Positions 33,966 to 44,132 of a stretch of DNA of 54,729 bases are shown here, one piece after another (the first letter of the stretch is position 1; each line of letters begins with the position of its first letter). Source of the DNA: Candidatus Methanofastidiosum methylothiophilum. Its GTDB lineage: Archaea; Methanobacteriota_B; Thermococci; Methanofastidiosales; Methanofastidiosaceae. The stretch lies in contig LNJC01000005.1 in assembly GCA_001587575.1 (NCBI GenBank), positions 1 through 54,729 on the forward strand, read 5' to 3'. The notes below the pieces were generated by a model. It saw only the letters and a list, made by a program, of their open reading frames with translations, ran no database searches and was not told where the DNA came from. Made by a program: the position numbers and the translations under genes.

Positions 33966-36575
33966 ATGGACGATAGAGCGCTAAAAAAAGATTTCAAGAA
34001 AAAAGCAAGTCAAAATTATCAAAAGTATTACGCAGTTGATACGTTAAAATCACTTGGTTTTACCAGAAAAGCATGTAAAAAGTGCGGCACCTATTTCTGG
34101 TCCGTAAAGGATAGGGATATCTGTGGAGATCCTGAATGTGAAGGGGGGTATTCATTTATCGAGAATTCCCCTGCAAAGAAGAAACTAGACTTCATCCAAG
34201 TCTGGAAAGAGATGTCCTCACTATTTGAGAAAAAAGGATACTCTATCATCAAGAGATACCCAGTTGTAGCGAGATGGAGGGACGACACAGATTTTGTCCA
34301 GGCTTCAATTTATGATTTCCAACCACATGTCGTGAAAGGTGTCCAAGAGCCTCCAGCAAATCCATTGCTTGTCCCACAGTTCTGTGTTAGATTTAATGAT
34401 ATTGATAATGTAGGGGTCACTTTAAGACATTACACCGGCTTTGTTATGATAGGCCAACATGCCTTTTTCCCACCAAAGGAGTTCTCTCAAGACAGATTTT
34501 TATCTGATATTTATGACTGGTTAAAAACTGGTCTCGGTATACCTTCAGAGGAATTGATATTTCATGAAGACGCATGGGCGGGAGGAGGAAATTTTGGGCC
34601 ATGCATGGAATTTTTCTCTAGAGGATTAGAGCTTGGAAATCAAGTTTACATCGAGTATGAAGTTACACCTTCTGGGGGCAAAGAGCTTGATTTGAAGGTG
34701 CTCGATATGGGGGCAGGACAGGAAAGATTTTCCTGGTTCTCTCTTGCAAATCCAATTGGTTACGAAACAGTTTTCCCGACAGTATGTGATCACCTTTACA
34801 GAAGGACAGGTATTACTCCAGATAAAGAATTCTTGAAAGGGTTCATACCTTATTCTGGAATGTTAAACATGGACGAAGTCGAAGACATCGAAAAAGTTTG
34901 GGACAACATAGCAAAGAAACTATCCTCAGAAAAAGAGTATCTAAAAAAACAAGTTTTGCCACTCCAGGCAATATATTCAATTGGGGACCATTCAAGGTCA
35001 TTGTTATTTGCTCTTTCTGACGGTGCCCTCCCTTCTAACGTTGGCGGAGGTTACAATTTAAGAGTAATCTTGAGAAGGGCCCTTTCCTTCATAGAAGGGT
35101 TTTCATGGGATATTGAATTACAAAAAGTAATTGAGGAGCATGCCAAATATCTCATGCCCCAGTACCCTGAACTCAAAGAAAATATAGACGATATATGCCA
35201 AATTATCTCTTATGAGATGGAGAAGTTTGAAAATACTAAAGACAAGTCAAGAAGGATAGTTGAAAGACTAAACGAAAAGGGCGAAGAGCTATCTGAAGAT
35301 AAACTAATCGAGTTGTACGATTCACACGGCATTACTCCTGAAGTAATGGGAGTAAAACCACCTAAGGACTTTTACAAGAGAGTGACAGAAAGGCATGAGA
35401 AGAAGGAATCAATAGCTGCTGAAAAGGAAATTCACTACGAAATGCCTGACACTGAAAGACTTTACTATGATGGCATAACAAAGTTTTCCGCTAAAGTCCT
35501 AGAAGTTTCAGAAAATATTGTAATACTTGACAAGACCGCATTCTACCCAGAAAGCGGTGGCCAGGAAGGAGATAGAGGCTTCTTAAATGACTGTCCTGTT
35601 TCATATACTAAAGTTTCTGGGAACGTTATCTTGCATATAATGGAAAAGATCAACTTCAAGAAAGGCGATACTGTAAAAGGTTTAGTAGATGAGGAAAGAA
35701 GATTGAATCTTACAAGACATCACACTGCAACTCACATCATAAATGGAGTCAGTAGACAGATTTTAGGAAACCACATATGGCAAGCAGGTGCTGAGAAAAC
35801 AGAAGAAAAAGCAAGGCTTGACATAACGCATTACAAGCTTATTGACAATGAAGATCTATTCAAGATTGAGAGAATATCTAATGAGATAGTTCTGAAAAAT
35901 TTACCTATAGAAAAAGGATTTTTCCCAAGGGCAGAAGCAGAAAAAAAATACGGATTTAGATTGTACCAAGGAGGGGCTGTTCCTGGAAAGAAGCTTAGAG
36001 TGGTCAATGTCAAAGGACTTGATGTTGAGGCGTGCGGAGGTACTCATGCTGATTTCACAGGTCAAATAGGCCCTATTAAGATATTAAAACAGAGTAAAAT
36101 TCAAGACGGAGTTGTAAGACTTGAATTCTGTGCAGGGCTCAAGGCGCTAGATGCAATCCAGGAAGAATCAGTTTTAATAAGAGAGCTTTCTGATGTATTT
36201 AAAGTCGAAAAAGATAAACTACTTGATACTGGAAAGAGATTTTTCAACGAGTGGAAGAATAGGGGTAAGGAAATTGAAAGGCTCAAAGCCGAAATTTCAT
36301 GTCTAAAGAAAGAAGGGCTTGAATGTAACTATATAGAGTCCGATGGGATACTATTCATGGAAGAAAACGTGGATACTTCCCCCGATGAAATGAGAAAGAT
36401 TGCAAGAGAACTTTCTGGCGATAACAAGGTAATTGTGCTGACAAATAACCAAGGAAACATTGTTGTATCTTGCGGTAAATTAGCAGTAGAAAGTGGACAC
36501 AAAGCATGTGAGCTCATCAAGAAATATGGTAAGGGCGGAGGAAAAGATGACTTTGCTCAAGGGGTAAAAGGATAG
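33966..36575 (+). CDS. alaS: Alanyl-tRNA synthetase (archaeal type)
   Basis: An 869-residue AlaRS with the archaeal N-terminal zinc-like segment (CKKCGTYFWSVKDRDICGDPEC), the class II aminoacylation core (YPVVARWRDDTDFVQASIYDFQPHVV, GNFGPCMEFFSRGLELGNQVY, GAGQERFSW), the editing domain (HHTATHII and EACGGTHADFTGQIG with zinc ligands) and a C-terminal coiled/DHHA1-like part ending GKGGGKDDFAQG. It charges tRNA-Ala and clears mis-acylated Ser/Gly. The Shine-Dalgarno GGTGGGATT is immediately upstream. Confidence 0.96.
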   Translation: MDDRALKKDFKKKASQNYQKYYAVDTLKSLGFTRKACKKCGTYFWSVKDRDICGDPECEGGYSFIENSPAKKKLDFIQVWKEMSSLFEKKGYSIIKRYPVVARWRDDTDFVQASIYDFQPHVVKGVQEPPANPLLVPQFCVRFNDIDNVGVTLRHYTGFVMIGQHAFFPPKEFSQDRFLSDIYDWLKTGLGIPSEELIFHEDAWAGGGNFGPCMEFFSRGLELGNQVYIEYEVTPSGGKELDLKVLDMGAGQERFSWFSLANPIGYETVFPTVCDHLYRRTGITPDKEFLKGFIPYSGMLNMDEVEDIEKVWDNIAKKLSSEKEYLKKQVLPLQAIYSIGDHSRSLLFALSDGALPSNVGGGYNLRVILRRALSFIEGFSWDIELQKVIEEHAKYLMPQYPELKENIDDICQIISYEMEKFENTKDKSRRIVERLNEKGEELSEDKLIELYDSHGITPEVMGVKPPKDFYKRVTERHEKKESIAAEKEIHYEMPDTERLYYDGITKFSAKVLEVSENIVILDKTAFYPESGGQEGDRGFLNDCPVSYTKVSGNVILHIMEKINFKKGDTVKGLVDEERRLNLTRHHTATHIINGVSRQILGNHIWQAGAEKTEEKARLDITHYKLIDNEDLFKIERISNEIVLKNLPIEKGFFPRAEAEKKYGFRLYQGGAVPGKKLRVVNVKGLDVEACGGTHADFTGQIGPIKILKQSKIQDGVVRLEFCAGLKALDAIQEESVLIRELSDVFKVEKDKLLDTGKRFFNEWKNRGKEIERLKAEISCLKKEGLECNYIESDGILFMEENVDTSPDEMRKIARELSGDNKVIVLTNNQGNIVVSCGKLAVESGHKACELIKKYGKGGGKDDFAQGVKG

Positions 36576-36605
36576 ATTTTAATATATTTTACCATATATT
36601 CTTTC

Positions 36606-37055
36606 ATGAACAAAAAAGCAGTGTCTCCTGTCGTTGCTACAATGTTGCTCGTGGCCATTGCAGTCGCTTCAGTTAGCTCTTATTGGGTATGGTTTAGGGG
36701 ATTTCAGACTCAAATCCAGAAGGAAGTAGAGCAGCAAGCAGGTGTTTCAACTTCGCTTAGACTTAATATTGTAAGTATTACAGACGATGGAACATATTAT
36801 TACGTAACTTTGAAAAACTCATCTTCTTCTGAAACTCTAGAATTTCGCTCTATTCAGGATTTCATAATAGATGGTCAAAATAACTGGGAAAGCATACAAC
36901 CAAGTTTACCAAGGAATGTTAACGCCGGTTCTAATATTACGTTTGTTCTAAAAAGGTCAACTAATCACAGATCTGGGGCCTCACATAGTTTTGTATTCAT
37001 AGGCCACAGTTCAAGAGATCAAGCAGTTGCAACAATTTCTTATACAGATTCTTAA
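36606..37055 (+). CDS. Type IV pilin-like protein (archaeal N-terminal domain)
   Basis: A 149-residue protein starting MNKKAVSPVVATMLLVAIAV, the classic archaeal type IV pilin N-terminus: short basic leader, probable prepilin-peptidase cleavage before AVSPVV, then a hydrophobic helix for filament packing. The rest is a small beta-rich domain with many Ser/Asn/Thr, suitable for glycosylation. No pilus assembly genes are adjacent, so it is an orphan pilin that depends on machinery elsewhere. Confidence 0.85.
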   Translation: MNKKAVSPVVATMLLVAIAVASVSSYWVWFRGFQTQIQKEVEQQAGVSTSLRLNIVSITDDGTYYYVTLKNSSSSETLEFRSIQDFIIDGQNNWESIQPSLPRNVNAGSNITFVLKRSTNHRSGASHSFVFIGHSSRDQAVATISYTDS

Positions 37056-37108
37056 CAAATTTGCTAAGATTTTTATAGTTTGATTAAAATTAAGTTCTGA
37101 GGATAAAA

Positions 37109-37522
37109 ATGACCAATCTAAAGATTACCGCTGGAGAGATAATTTTTAAAGCGAGATTAGAGGAAGAAAATGCACCAAAAACTTGTTCTGCATTTCTGAA
37201 ATTATTGCCTTTCAAAAATAAGATTATCCACGTGAGATGGAGCGGTGAAGCTGTATGGATTCCATTGGGGGATTTTAATCTAGGAATTGGATACGAGAAT
37301 CATACGAGCCACCCATCAAAAGGAGAAATACTTCTATATCCAGGCGGGATAAGTGAAACTGAGATATTAATCCCATATGGAAGTGCCTGTTTTTCAAGCA
37401 AGATGGGCCAACTTGCCGGAAATCATTTTCTAACAATAACTGAAGGAAAAGAAAAATTACCTGAACTTGGTAAAAAAGTTTTGTGGGAAGGGGCACAAGA
37501 TATACTATTTGAAAAGATATAA
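37109..37522 (+). CDS. DUF3830-type cyclophilin-like protein
   Basis: A 137-residue protein whose pattern (ITAGEIIFKARLEEENAPKTC, HVRWSGEAVWIPLGDFNLG, NHTSHPSKGEILLYPGGISETEILIPYGSACFSSKMGQLAGNHF) matches the DUF3830/cyclophilin-like fold. The glycine/proline-rich PYG-FSSK region corresponds to the ligand cleft of the fold. Its function is unknown, and prolyl isomerase activity should not be assumed. The methanogenesis marker 3 protein in this window has a similar fold in its C-terminal part. It is convergent with glyS. Confidence 0.75.
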   Translation: MTNLKITAGEIIFKARLEEENAPKTCSAFLKLLPFKNKIIHVRWSGEAVWIPLGDFNLGIGYENHTSHPSKGEILLYPGGISETEILIPYGSACFSSKMGQLAGNHFLTITEGKEKLPELGKKVLWEGAQDILFEKI

Positions 37523-37526
37523 AAAA

Positions 37527-38981
37527 TTAAATATTTTTCCAGATATCTTCTATCTTAACCCTGTGTTGGTTCATTGAATCTCTTTCTCTGATTGTTACTG
37601 TATTATCTTCCAGCGTCTGGAAGTCAATGGTGATTCCAAAAGGAGTTCCGATTTCATCTTGTCTTCTGTATCTCCTACCTATTGAACCAGAATCGTCGTA
37701 GAATACATCATAGCATTCTGAAAGATTATCGTAAATACTCTTTGCAACTTTCTCTAGGTCTCCTTTCTTTTGCAATGGGAATATTCCCGCTCTAAAAGGT
37801 GCAACGTCTCTTGGCAAAGATATCACTTTTCTGTCGCCTTCATCTTTATAGAATACATCTAGCAGTGCCCAGAAGTTTCTGTCAACTCCAAAAGAGAGCT
37901 CAAGAACATGAGGTATAAATTTCTTACCTTCAATATTGACATCAAGCCTTTCTCCACTTGCGTTCTGGTGGCCTCCAAGGTCATGATCAGTCCTGTAGTG
38001 AAGACCTCCCATCTCCTTGTAACCCCCTAGAGATTCAGTATATACTTCAACATCCCAGTGGATCTTATTATAGAATGCTCTTTCATCTGCAGAAAGTTCT
38101 CTGAACCTGAATAATTCTTTTGGGAACTTCATCTTATCAATGTAAAATTCCTGTATTTTTGCAAGATGATAGATGTAAAACTTGGGCATTCCAAAATTCT
38201 TTTCAAGGTCTGATGCAGTTATCTCATCAACTTCTCCAGTTGCCCTGTTCTGTAATGGGAACATTCTTAACTTTACATCTTTTATTTTGTCAAAATTAGG
38301 ATGTTCTCCAATTGTATCTGGGTCAAAGAATATTTGGAGTTCTGCTTGGTTAAATTCTCTCAATCTGTAAAATCCCTGTCTTGGGGATATTTCATTTCTA
38401 TATGCCCTACCGATAATTGCAAGGCCCATAGGAAGTTTTCCTCTTAAAGTGTTAAAGCTTCTTTTAAATGCTAAAAAAGCTCCCTGTGCAGTTTCAGGTC
38501 TAAGGTATGCAATTTCTGATTCCCCTGTTGCACCAACTGATATCTCAAACATCATGTTGAACATCTTCACATCAAGAAGGTGCCCTCCACACTTTGGACA
38601 TGGTATATTGCTCTCTTTTAGTAACCCTGACATTTCGTCAGCAGACATACCTTCTGCACTTCTTTCAAGAAATTCTTCTACAAGGTGATCTGCCCTAAAT
38701 CTTGAACGACACTTCTCACATTCGGTAAGTGGATCGTTAAAGTTTTCAAGGTGACCGGACCCAATAAAAACATTCTTTGGCATTATATTAGTTGCATCAA
38801 TTTCAAAGAAGTTAGGATTTAATCCCAAGTAATGCCTTCTCCAAGCATTCTCCCATTTCCTTCTCATAAGGGTACCAAGATGACCATAATCATAAAAACC
38901 CGAAATACCGCCATAAATTTCAGAAGATGGAAATATAAAACCCCTTCTCAATGCAACATCCATTATCTCATCAGATTTCAT
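37527..38981 (-). CDS. glyS: Glycyl-tRNA synthetase (archaeal/eukaryotic dimeric type)
   Basis: A 484-residue class II GlyRS of the alpha2 type. Visible segments are RRGFIFPSSEIYGGISGFYDYGHLG at the start (motif 1 region), a zinc-like four-cysteine module (CEKCRSRF...CPKCGGH), RPETAQGAF, the FRNEISPRQGFYRLREFNQAE motif 2 region (written YRNEISPRQ), and SFGVDRNFWALLD (motif 3). A C-terminal anticodon-binding domain follows (PFRAGIFPLQKKG). It is somewhat shorter than many archaeal GlyRS, with nothing essential missing. Confidence 0.95.
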   Translation of the reverse strand: MKSDEIMDVALRRGFIFPSSEIYGGISGFYDYGHLGTLMRRKWENAWRRHYLGLNPNFFEIDATNIMPKNVFIGSGHLENFNDPLTECEKCRSRFRADHLVEEFLERSAEGMSADEMSGLLKESNIPCPKCGGHLLDVKMFNMMFEISVGATGESEIAYLRPETAQGAFLAFKRSFNTLRGKLPMGLAIIGRAYRNEISPRQGFYRLREFNQAELQIFFDPDTIGEHPNFDKIKDVKLRMFPLQNRATGEVDEITASDLEKNFGMPKFYIYHLAKIQEFYIDKMKFPKELFRFRELSADERAFYNKIHWDVEVYTESLGGYKEMGGLHYRTDHDLGGHQNASGERLDVNIEGKKFIPHVLELSFGVDRNFWALLDVFYKDEGDRKVISLPRDVAPFRAGIFPLQKKGDLEKVAKSIYDNLSECYDVFYDDSGSIGRRYRRQDEIGTPFGITIDFQTLEDNTVTIRERDSMNQHRVKIEDIWKNI

Positions 38982-39072
38982 GTAAATACCTCTGCTTTAG
39001 CAAAGAACAGCGAAGACGGCTTATAAATTTTTTGTAGATTTTTATTTTTGTAATTATCTCTTATTTATAAGA

Positions 39073-40455
39073 TCAAGTAGTATTATCCATCGAGTCAGGG
39101 AGAGTAAATTTATCTCTTGTAATTCCTATCAACTTACGCGCTGCAATAGTAAGTGGATCTATGACACTTGATATAGGTGGCACATATGAAGTTTCTATTA
39201 AAGAAAGCTGGTGTGCGGTAACACCTCTGGATATCATAAAAGACATTGAGTCAATTCTTCCCTTTACTCCCTCTTTTGATATTATTTGAGACCCAATTAG
39301 TCTAAAGTTTTTATCAACTAAAATCTTAACAGTTATTATTTCTCCCTTAGGGAAATATCGTGCCCTTGTAAGTCCTTTGGCCATTGACTCTCTAGGAAAT
39401 ATTCCATTTTGTATGGCTCTTTTAGAGTTTACTCCAACAGCACCTATTTCTAGCTCCCCTATAATCGAAACACCTGGGCTTACTATAGGCGTATATACAG
39501 TATTAGTTCCAAGTATATTTTCTGCAACTGTGAGAGCCTGTCTTACTGCAGTAGAGCCAAGAGCACTCAAAGTAGGTCTAAATGTAACACCATCGATAAC
39601 TTCAATACAATTTCCACATGCAAACACATTAGGTAAAAATATTCCATTTTTCCTTACCCTAAGGCAAGAATCTGTTATCAACCCTCCAGTAACACCTCTT
39701 TCTATACCTGATTCGACAACCATTTCAACGTTTGGCCTAACACCAACAGAAACTAAAACCATATCTGTTTTTATCTTGCCTTCATTTGTTATAACAGTAG
39801 TAACTTTACCTTTCTCCCCCTCAAATTCTATAACTTGGGTATCTTTGAGAAATGTAATCCCCATACTTATTAGATACTCTTCTACAATTAAAGACATGTC
39901 TGGGTCAAGTATTGAGCCCATTATATGAGGACTTCTTTCTATGACTATGACATCTTTGTTTCTTTTTTTAAACGCGTATGCCATTTCAAGACCTATTGCC
40001 CCGCCTCCGACTATAGTAATAGTATTAGAATTTTTCAAAGCCCTTTCAACTTCAATAGCCTCTTCAAGAGAATACATGAAATATATTCCTTCAAGATCAA
40101 TCCCCGGTATATTTGGAACAAAAGGTTTTACGCCAGTTGCAATCACTAAAATATCATAAGGATAATTATCTTTATTAGTAATCACGACTTGTTTTTCTGT
40201 ATCTATTCCTGTTACCCGAGTATTTGTTTTTATAGAGATGGCCATATCTTCGTAATGTTTGGGGGTTCTCATAATTAGATTATCAAAAGACTTAATCATA
40301 CCTGAAACAACAAATGGTATACCGCAAGGGCTGTATGAGAAGTAGTTTCTATCTGAAAGCACTGTTATTTCAATATCCTTTGTTTCTTTTCTAACTTGGG
40401 ATGCAACTGGCAAACCTGCAGGCCCGGCCCCAATAATAACAAGTTTTTTCTTCAT
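39073..40455 (-). CDS. CoA-disulfide reductase/NADH oxidase-like flavoprotein
   Basis: A 460-residue FAD- and NAD(P)H-dependent oxidoreductase. The FAD motif GAGPAGLP (9-16), the single catalytic cysteine C44 in FSYSPCGIPFVVSG, the NAD(P)H motif GGGAIGLEMA and the second FAD motif VFACGNCIEV are present. Single-cysteine members include CoA-disulfide reductase, NADH oxidase and NAD(P)H polysulfide reductase, which act in redox defence or sulfur metabolism. I cannot choose among these from sequence. There is no rhodanese fusion. It lies downstream of the winged-helix regulator gene on the same strand. Confidence 0.85.
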   Translation of the reverse strand: MKKKLVIIGAGPAGLPVASQVRKETKDIEITVLSDRNYFSYSPCGIPFVVSGMIKSFDNLIMRTPKHYEDMAISIKTNTRVTGIDTEKQVVITNKDNYPYDILVIATGVKPFVPNIPGIDLEGIYFMYSLEEAIEVERALKNSNTITIVGGGAIGLEMAYAFKKRNKDVIVIERSPHIMGSILDPDMSLIVEEYLISMGITFLKDTQVIEFEGEKGKVTTVITNEGKIKTDMVLVSVGVRPNVEMVVESGIERGVTGGLITDSCLRVRKNGIFLPNVFACGNCIEVIDGVTFRPTLSALGSTAVRQALTVAENILGTNTVYTPIVSPGVSIIGELEIGAVGVNSKRAIQNGIFPRESMAKGLTRARYFPKGEIITVKILVDKNFRLIGSQIISKEGVKGRIDSMSFMISRGVTAHQLSLIETSYVPPISSVIDPLTIAARKLIGITRDKFTLPDSMDNTT

Positions 40456-40523
40456 AAGTAATCATCTTAGAAATATTATGAAATATGAGTTATGATTTGA
40501 AATATAAAATTTACTCCTATTTT

Positions 40524-41126
40524 TTAAATAAAAGAATCAATAACGTGGACAAGTCCCCTAAAGGCACGTTCTTCATCTTCAGCGCTTGATATAATGACAA
40601 CATCGCCATTTTTAGGGCCAAATTTATCGTGAAGTTCTGTTTCTAATGTCCTACTTAAATTTAATTTTATTGTTGGGATTTTTATCTCAGGCCTTGTTTC
40701 AGGAAGTGTAAAGTGATTATCCTTAAATATCAAAGTGATGGCTGACCTTGCTCCGCCAAAGACCGCACTGTCCCTCTGGTCCATCCCGTCTTTTATTTTT
40801 GTAGAGACTCCCTTTATTATCGTTCCAAAGTTTTGATCATTTATAGTAAGCTCTTTTGCGTTGATTTTGCTGGGGACTTCAAACTGTACCGATTTCTCGA
40901 GAAAGTGTTTTCCTTTTGAGGTAAGTTTATGTCCAAGTCTTGAGGAGCTTATGTATTCTGAATCCTTAAGCTTAGTAAGTATGGACCTAATGCTAGCCTC
41001 ATTTAGAAAGATTCTCTTTGAAAGAAGTTTTCTCCCTATGCTTTCCTCTTTCTCAATGATTTTTAAAACTATGAGAATGTCCGAATTGGTAAAGTTTGCC
41101 TGTGGGATTACCCTTCTTTCAAACAT
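40524..41126 (-). CDS. Winged-helix regulator with C-terminal DUF4443-like domain
   Basis: About 200 residues with an N-terminal winged helix (NSDILIVLKIIEKEESIGRKLL, then a recognition-helix stretch NEASIRSILTKLKDSEYI) and a C-terminal alpha/beta domain (about 85-200) that resembles DUF4443, probably an effector-binding domain. ATG 41126 is preferred over the upstream TTG 41135, because TATA-like ATATATATTAAC at about 41143-41154 sits 25 bases before it (leaderless). It is the closest regulator gene to the three palindromic operators at 45.1 and 48.9 kb, hence the best candidate to bind them (inference). Confidence 0.7.
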   Translation of the reverse strand: MFERRVIPQANFTNSDILIVLKIIEKEESIGRKLLSKRIFLNEASIRSILTKLKDSEYISSSRLGHKLTSKGKHFLEKSVQFEVPSKINAKELTINDQNFGTIIKGVSTKIKDGMDQRDSAVFGGARSAITLIFKDNHFTLPETRPEIKIPTIKLNLSRTLETELHDKFGPKNGDVVIISSAEDEERAFRGLVHVIDSFI

Positions 41127-41190
41127 ATCAATCAATTTGAGATGTTAATATATATTACTTTTGTTTAGAAAAATAGAAAAAAGAAAAAAA

Positions 41191-44124
41191 TTATAGTATC
41201 ATATCAAGAAGATATGAAAGTTGCTTTATTGGCTCGTTTAAGTCAGAAATATTTCCTGCACTTAGTATTAGTATGTCTTTTTGACCATAGATGTTCTTTA
41301 GGTATATCATGCCTTCAGAGTCGGTGAAATTTCCGATATCGTAAACTCTCTTTATTTCCTCGTTGTTGTCTCTGTTTCCAATAAGGATTAAGTTGTATTT
41401 CGCTCTGTCAGAAGCTGTAATTTGTCTGTCTGTTCTTATCAAGTTTGTCGGTTCTACTTTGACGTTGACCGTTTCTTTCTTTGGAACCAGATCAACTCTC
41501 TGTATCTTGTATTTGACATAATATTTCTCTTCATCGTAATCTTCAACATATACCCTAAAGTACCTGTCCGGGCCCCAGAAAATAGTGCCTTCCTTTAGAC
41601 AGTCAAATGGTATCGGGTCACAGAGCTCTATTTTTATAGAGCGGAGATCCTTTGTACAGTCTTGACACCTGTCAACGTATGGATTATAGAGATTTTGATC
41701 GTTCATTAAAAATCTCAGTTTCCATCTTGAGCCATCATTTTGTATATAGTTGCAGTCACAGTCGTCAATACATCCGTAGTCAACGAGCGTGTAAATATTG
41801 AATCGTGCAATCATATGCTTCTTTATGTTACCGTCAATATTTTTCTCTAAATCATGTTCCATTCCAACAAATGCAACATCTGCACCTTCAATTGCAAACT
41901 CCACCTCTTCTTGATAGTTATCGCAGTCAAGGTCTTTGTTGTATTCAATTACACATTGGCAATCTAATGAAGTAACACCTGAAGAGAGATTTGCACCTGG
42001 AGTTGGGGTGAAATGCCTTATTGCAGAGCCATAGATCCTTCCTGTATTTTTATCTTGGAGGACAGCAACAATTCCACAGTAGTTTGTGCCGCAAAGATTA
42101 ATCTCTGTTCTGTATACGTCGCCATTTTTCAGATCTTTCCAGTTTGTATCTGTAACTTTTTCACTACACTCCGTTGTCCATTTATTGATGTTCTGCCAGT
42201 ATTGTGAATTTACAAGTCCAGTAGCAACAGGTACGGAACAATCACAACTTATGCTCCACACATTTAAGTATAGTTCTGTATTTGGGAGATCTTTGTTTAA
42301 TCTTACTGAAACGAGCGCTTCTCTGTCTTTTGTTGTAGTAAATCTCTCATTGTCCATATTTGTGTTTATTATTATCTTTGCATCACAACAGCCGCTAACA
42401 TTAGTGTCATAGGCGGCCTTAAATGCCTCATAGTACGCTTCTTCAGTATTTGGGGGTATTCTTTGGATAGCTTTTGATTTATTTCCATTAAATATCAAAG
42501 TAGGGTAGTTTAGTGTTGCGTTATAGTCGTATCCATATCCGTAGATATAGGTATAGGTCCAAGTGCCATCATCGCCCATACCAAAATGGTCGCTTGCCTT
42601 GCTATTGTATAATGGATCGGTACCCGACTGAGTCATATTTGAATGAAATATTAGGGGAGTAATATCGCAAAGGTATCCTTCCTGCTTCAATTTGGAAATT
42701 GCTTTTGTTGCAGCATCAGACTCTGCTTGAGAGTCTACAAAGAGTTCTGCTAGAACATTGTCGCAACAGTTTATTTTCATAATGTGGGTCTTAACAATAC
42801 CTTCTGGATCCGTAACTTCAACTGTTACTTTTTTCTCACCTAGGTAATCTCTTCCGGCTTTGTGGTCAAAGTTTACAGTTGTCTGGTTCTTGTCCCAGTT
42901 AATATCAACTAACTTTACTTTGTATTTTCCGTAAGTTTTTGTTTCGCCAACTTTGAATTCTTCGTTTTCCCAAGTTCTTGGAGTTCCATAGAATATTCTA
43001 CCTACTGATTTATCCGGGAAGATTTCGTCTTCGTTGTATTTGTACATTCTCAGTAAATTTATCTGACGATTTAGCAGGTTGTAGCTTGACGTTGCAGTTG
43101 AGTAGCTTTTACCTCCTGTTTGGATAAAGTCTCCTGGGAGCGTTTCTTTAATATCTTCAATCCAGTAATCCAGGTTCTTTAGAAGATTTTTGTCCTGTCC
43201 TGAGCTCTTATCTGCCCAAGTGAAATCTACATAGTAACTATTTCCATAAAGAACTGAAAATGACCTACCCTTCACCTCAATCTCATAAAGTGAGTAGGGC
43301 ATCGCAGGATTTGGAGGAGTTCCATACCATGGATTTATTTCTATGAGCAATGCATTTGTTTTTACCGGATTGGTCAATGAAAAGCCATCTGTTGTTTTTG
43401 CTGCACTCCCCGCTCTCGGCCAACCTCCACTAACCGGTAACAAAGTCCAGTTTCCAGTTGGACCATACATCCACAAAGGCGGTCCAGGGCTATAAAGAGT
43501 ATTTGGACAGTAGGAATTAAGATAATATATCTGATACCCTGCAGCAACAGGAAAATTCTCAAATGTAAAGTTTAAATCTGAGATCTCCTTGAAATTGTTG
43601 AACTTAACTAAGATAGTAATTGGTTCATACCAAGTGCCCCAAAAATCATAACCCGTTCTTCCAACTATCCTAGTGTTTCTATCCCCATCAAACAAAGCCT
43701 CTACACTTTCTACATAGAAGGAGCAGTTAGGCCACGCAGGTGTGGGATTTCCTCCATGAGAGAAGAAATATGCAGGTGTTGTAAAGCTCCTCATATTCCA
43801 GACCCAATCTGGATTTGACTTTATTCCAGTGTAACCAATAGCAACATTGTCGTTATCATCTTCAGTAAAATTGTCCGATTCCCAGATTACCCTTTCCTCG
43901 GCACCTGTAACACTATAATAAGCCTCATTTGTAAGTTTAGTAACAACTTCTGCTACTCTCTGTATGTCCTTTGCAGTTGCCTTTTCGCTTAATACTATCA
44001 AAGCCTGGGGATTTCCCTTTTCATCAATAAAGAAGTCCCTTCCAGGAAGCTCCTGTGCGGAGTATTTTGGTACAATCGATATTACAAACACCAATAATAA
44101 AAAAATAGAAATAATTTTTTTCAT
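41191..44124 (-). CDS. Large secreted Cys-rich S-layer-like protein
   Basis: About 977 residues after a clear signal peptide (MKKIISIFLLLVFVISIVPKYSA). I choose ATG 44124 because AGGTGATC lies just upstream; a longer frame starts at 44163 inside the previous gene. The N-terminal PQALIVLSEKATAKDIQRVAEVV segment and the C-terminal YNLILIGNRDNNEEIKRVYDIG plus KDILILSAG segments resemble the split halves of methanogen S-layer domains. The middle holds many cysteine pairs (INCCDNV, GCCDAK, CDCSVP, CIDDCDCNYIQ, RCQDCTKD) and many Asn-x-Ser/Thr sites, suggesting a disulfide-bonded, glycosylated surface protein. It follows the DUF4430 gene by eight bases. No transmembrane anchor is seen. It may be a surface receptor or scaffold for the ECF system (inference). 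Confidence 0.75.
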   Translation of the reverse strand: MKKIISIFLLLVFVISIVPKYSAQELPGRDFFIDEKGNPQALIVLSEKATAKDIQRVAEVVTKLTNEAYYSVTGAEERVIWESDNFTEDDNDNVAIGYTGIKSNPDWVWNMRSFTTPAYFFSHGGNPTPAWPNCSFYVESVEALFDGDRNTRIVGRTGYDFWGTWYEPITILVKFNNFKEISDLNFTFENFPVAAGYQIYYLNSYCPNTLYSPGPPLWMYGPTGNWTLLPVSGGWPRAGSAAKTTDGFSLTNPVKTNALLIEINPWYGTPPNPAMPYSLYEIEVKGRSFSVLYGNSYYVDFTWADKSSGQDKNLLKNLDYWIEDIKETLPGDFIQTGGKSYSTATSSYNLLNRQINLLRMYKYNEDEIFPDKSVGRIFYGTPRTWENEEFKVGETKTYGKYKVKLVDINWDKNQTTVNFDHKAGRDYLGEKKVTVEVTDPEGIVKTHIMKINCCDNVLAELFVDSQAESDAATKAISKLKQEGYLCDITPLIFHSNMTQSGTDPLYNSKASDHFGMGDDGTWTYTYIYGYGYDYNATLNYPTLIFNGNKSKAIQRIPPNTEEAYYEAFKAAYDTNVSGCCDAKIIINTNMDNERFTTTKDREALVSVRLNKDLPNTELYLNVWSISCDCSVPVATGLVNSQYWQNINKWTTECSEKVTDTNWKDLKNGDVYRTEINLCGTNYCGIVAVLQDKNTGRIYGSAIRHFTPTPGANLSSGVTSLDCQCVIEYNKDLDCDNYQEEVEFAIEGADVAFVGMEHDLEKNIDGNIKKHMIARFNIYTLVDYGCIDDCDCNYIQNDGSRWKLRFLMNDQNLYNPYVDRCQDCTKDLRSIKIELCDPIPFDCLKEGTIFWGPDRYFRVYVEDYDEEKYYVKYKIQRVDLVPKKETVNVKVEPTNLIRTDRQITASDRAKYNLILIGNRDNNEEIKRVYDIGNFTDSEGMIYLKNIYGQKDILILSAGNISDLNEPIKQLSYLLDMIL

Positions 44125-44132
44125 TTGATCAC

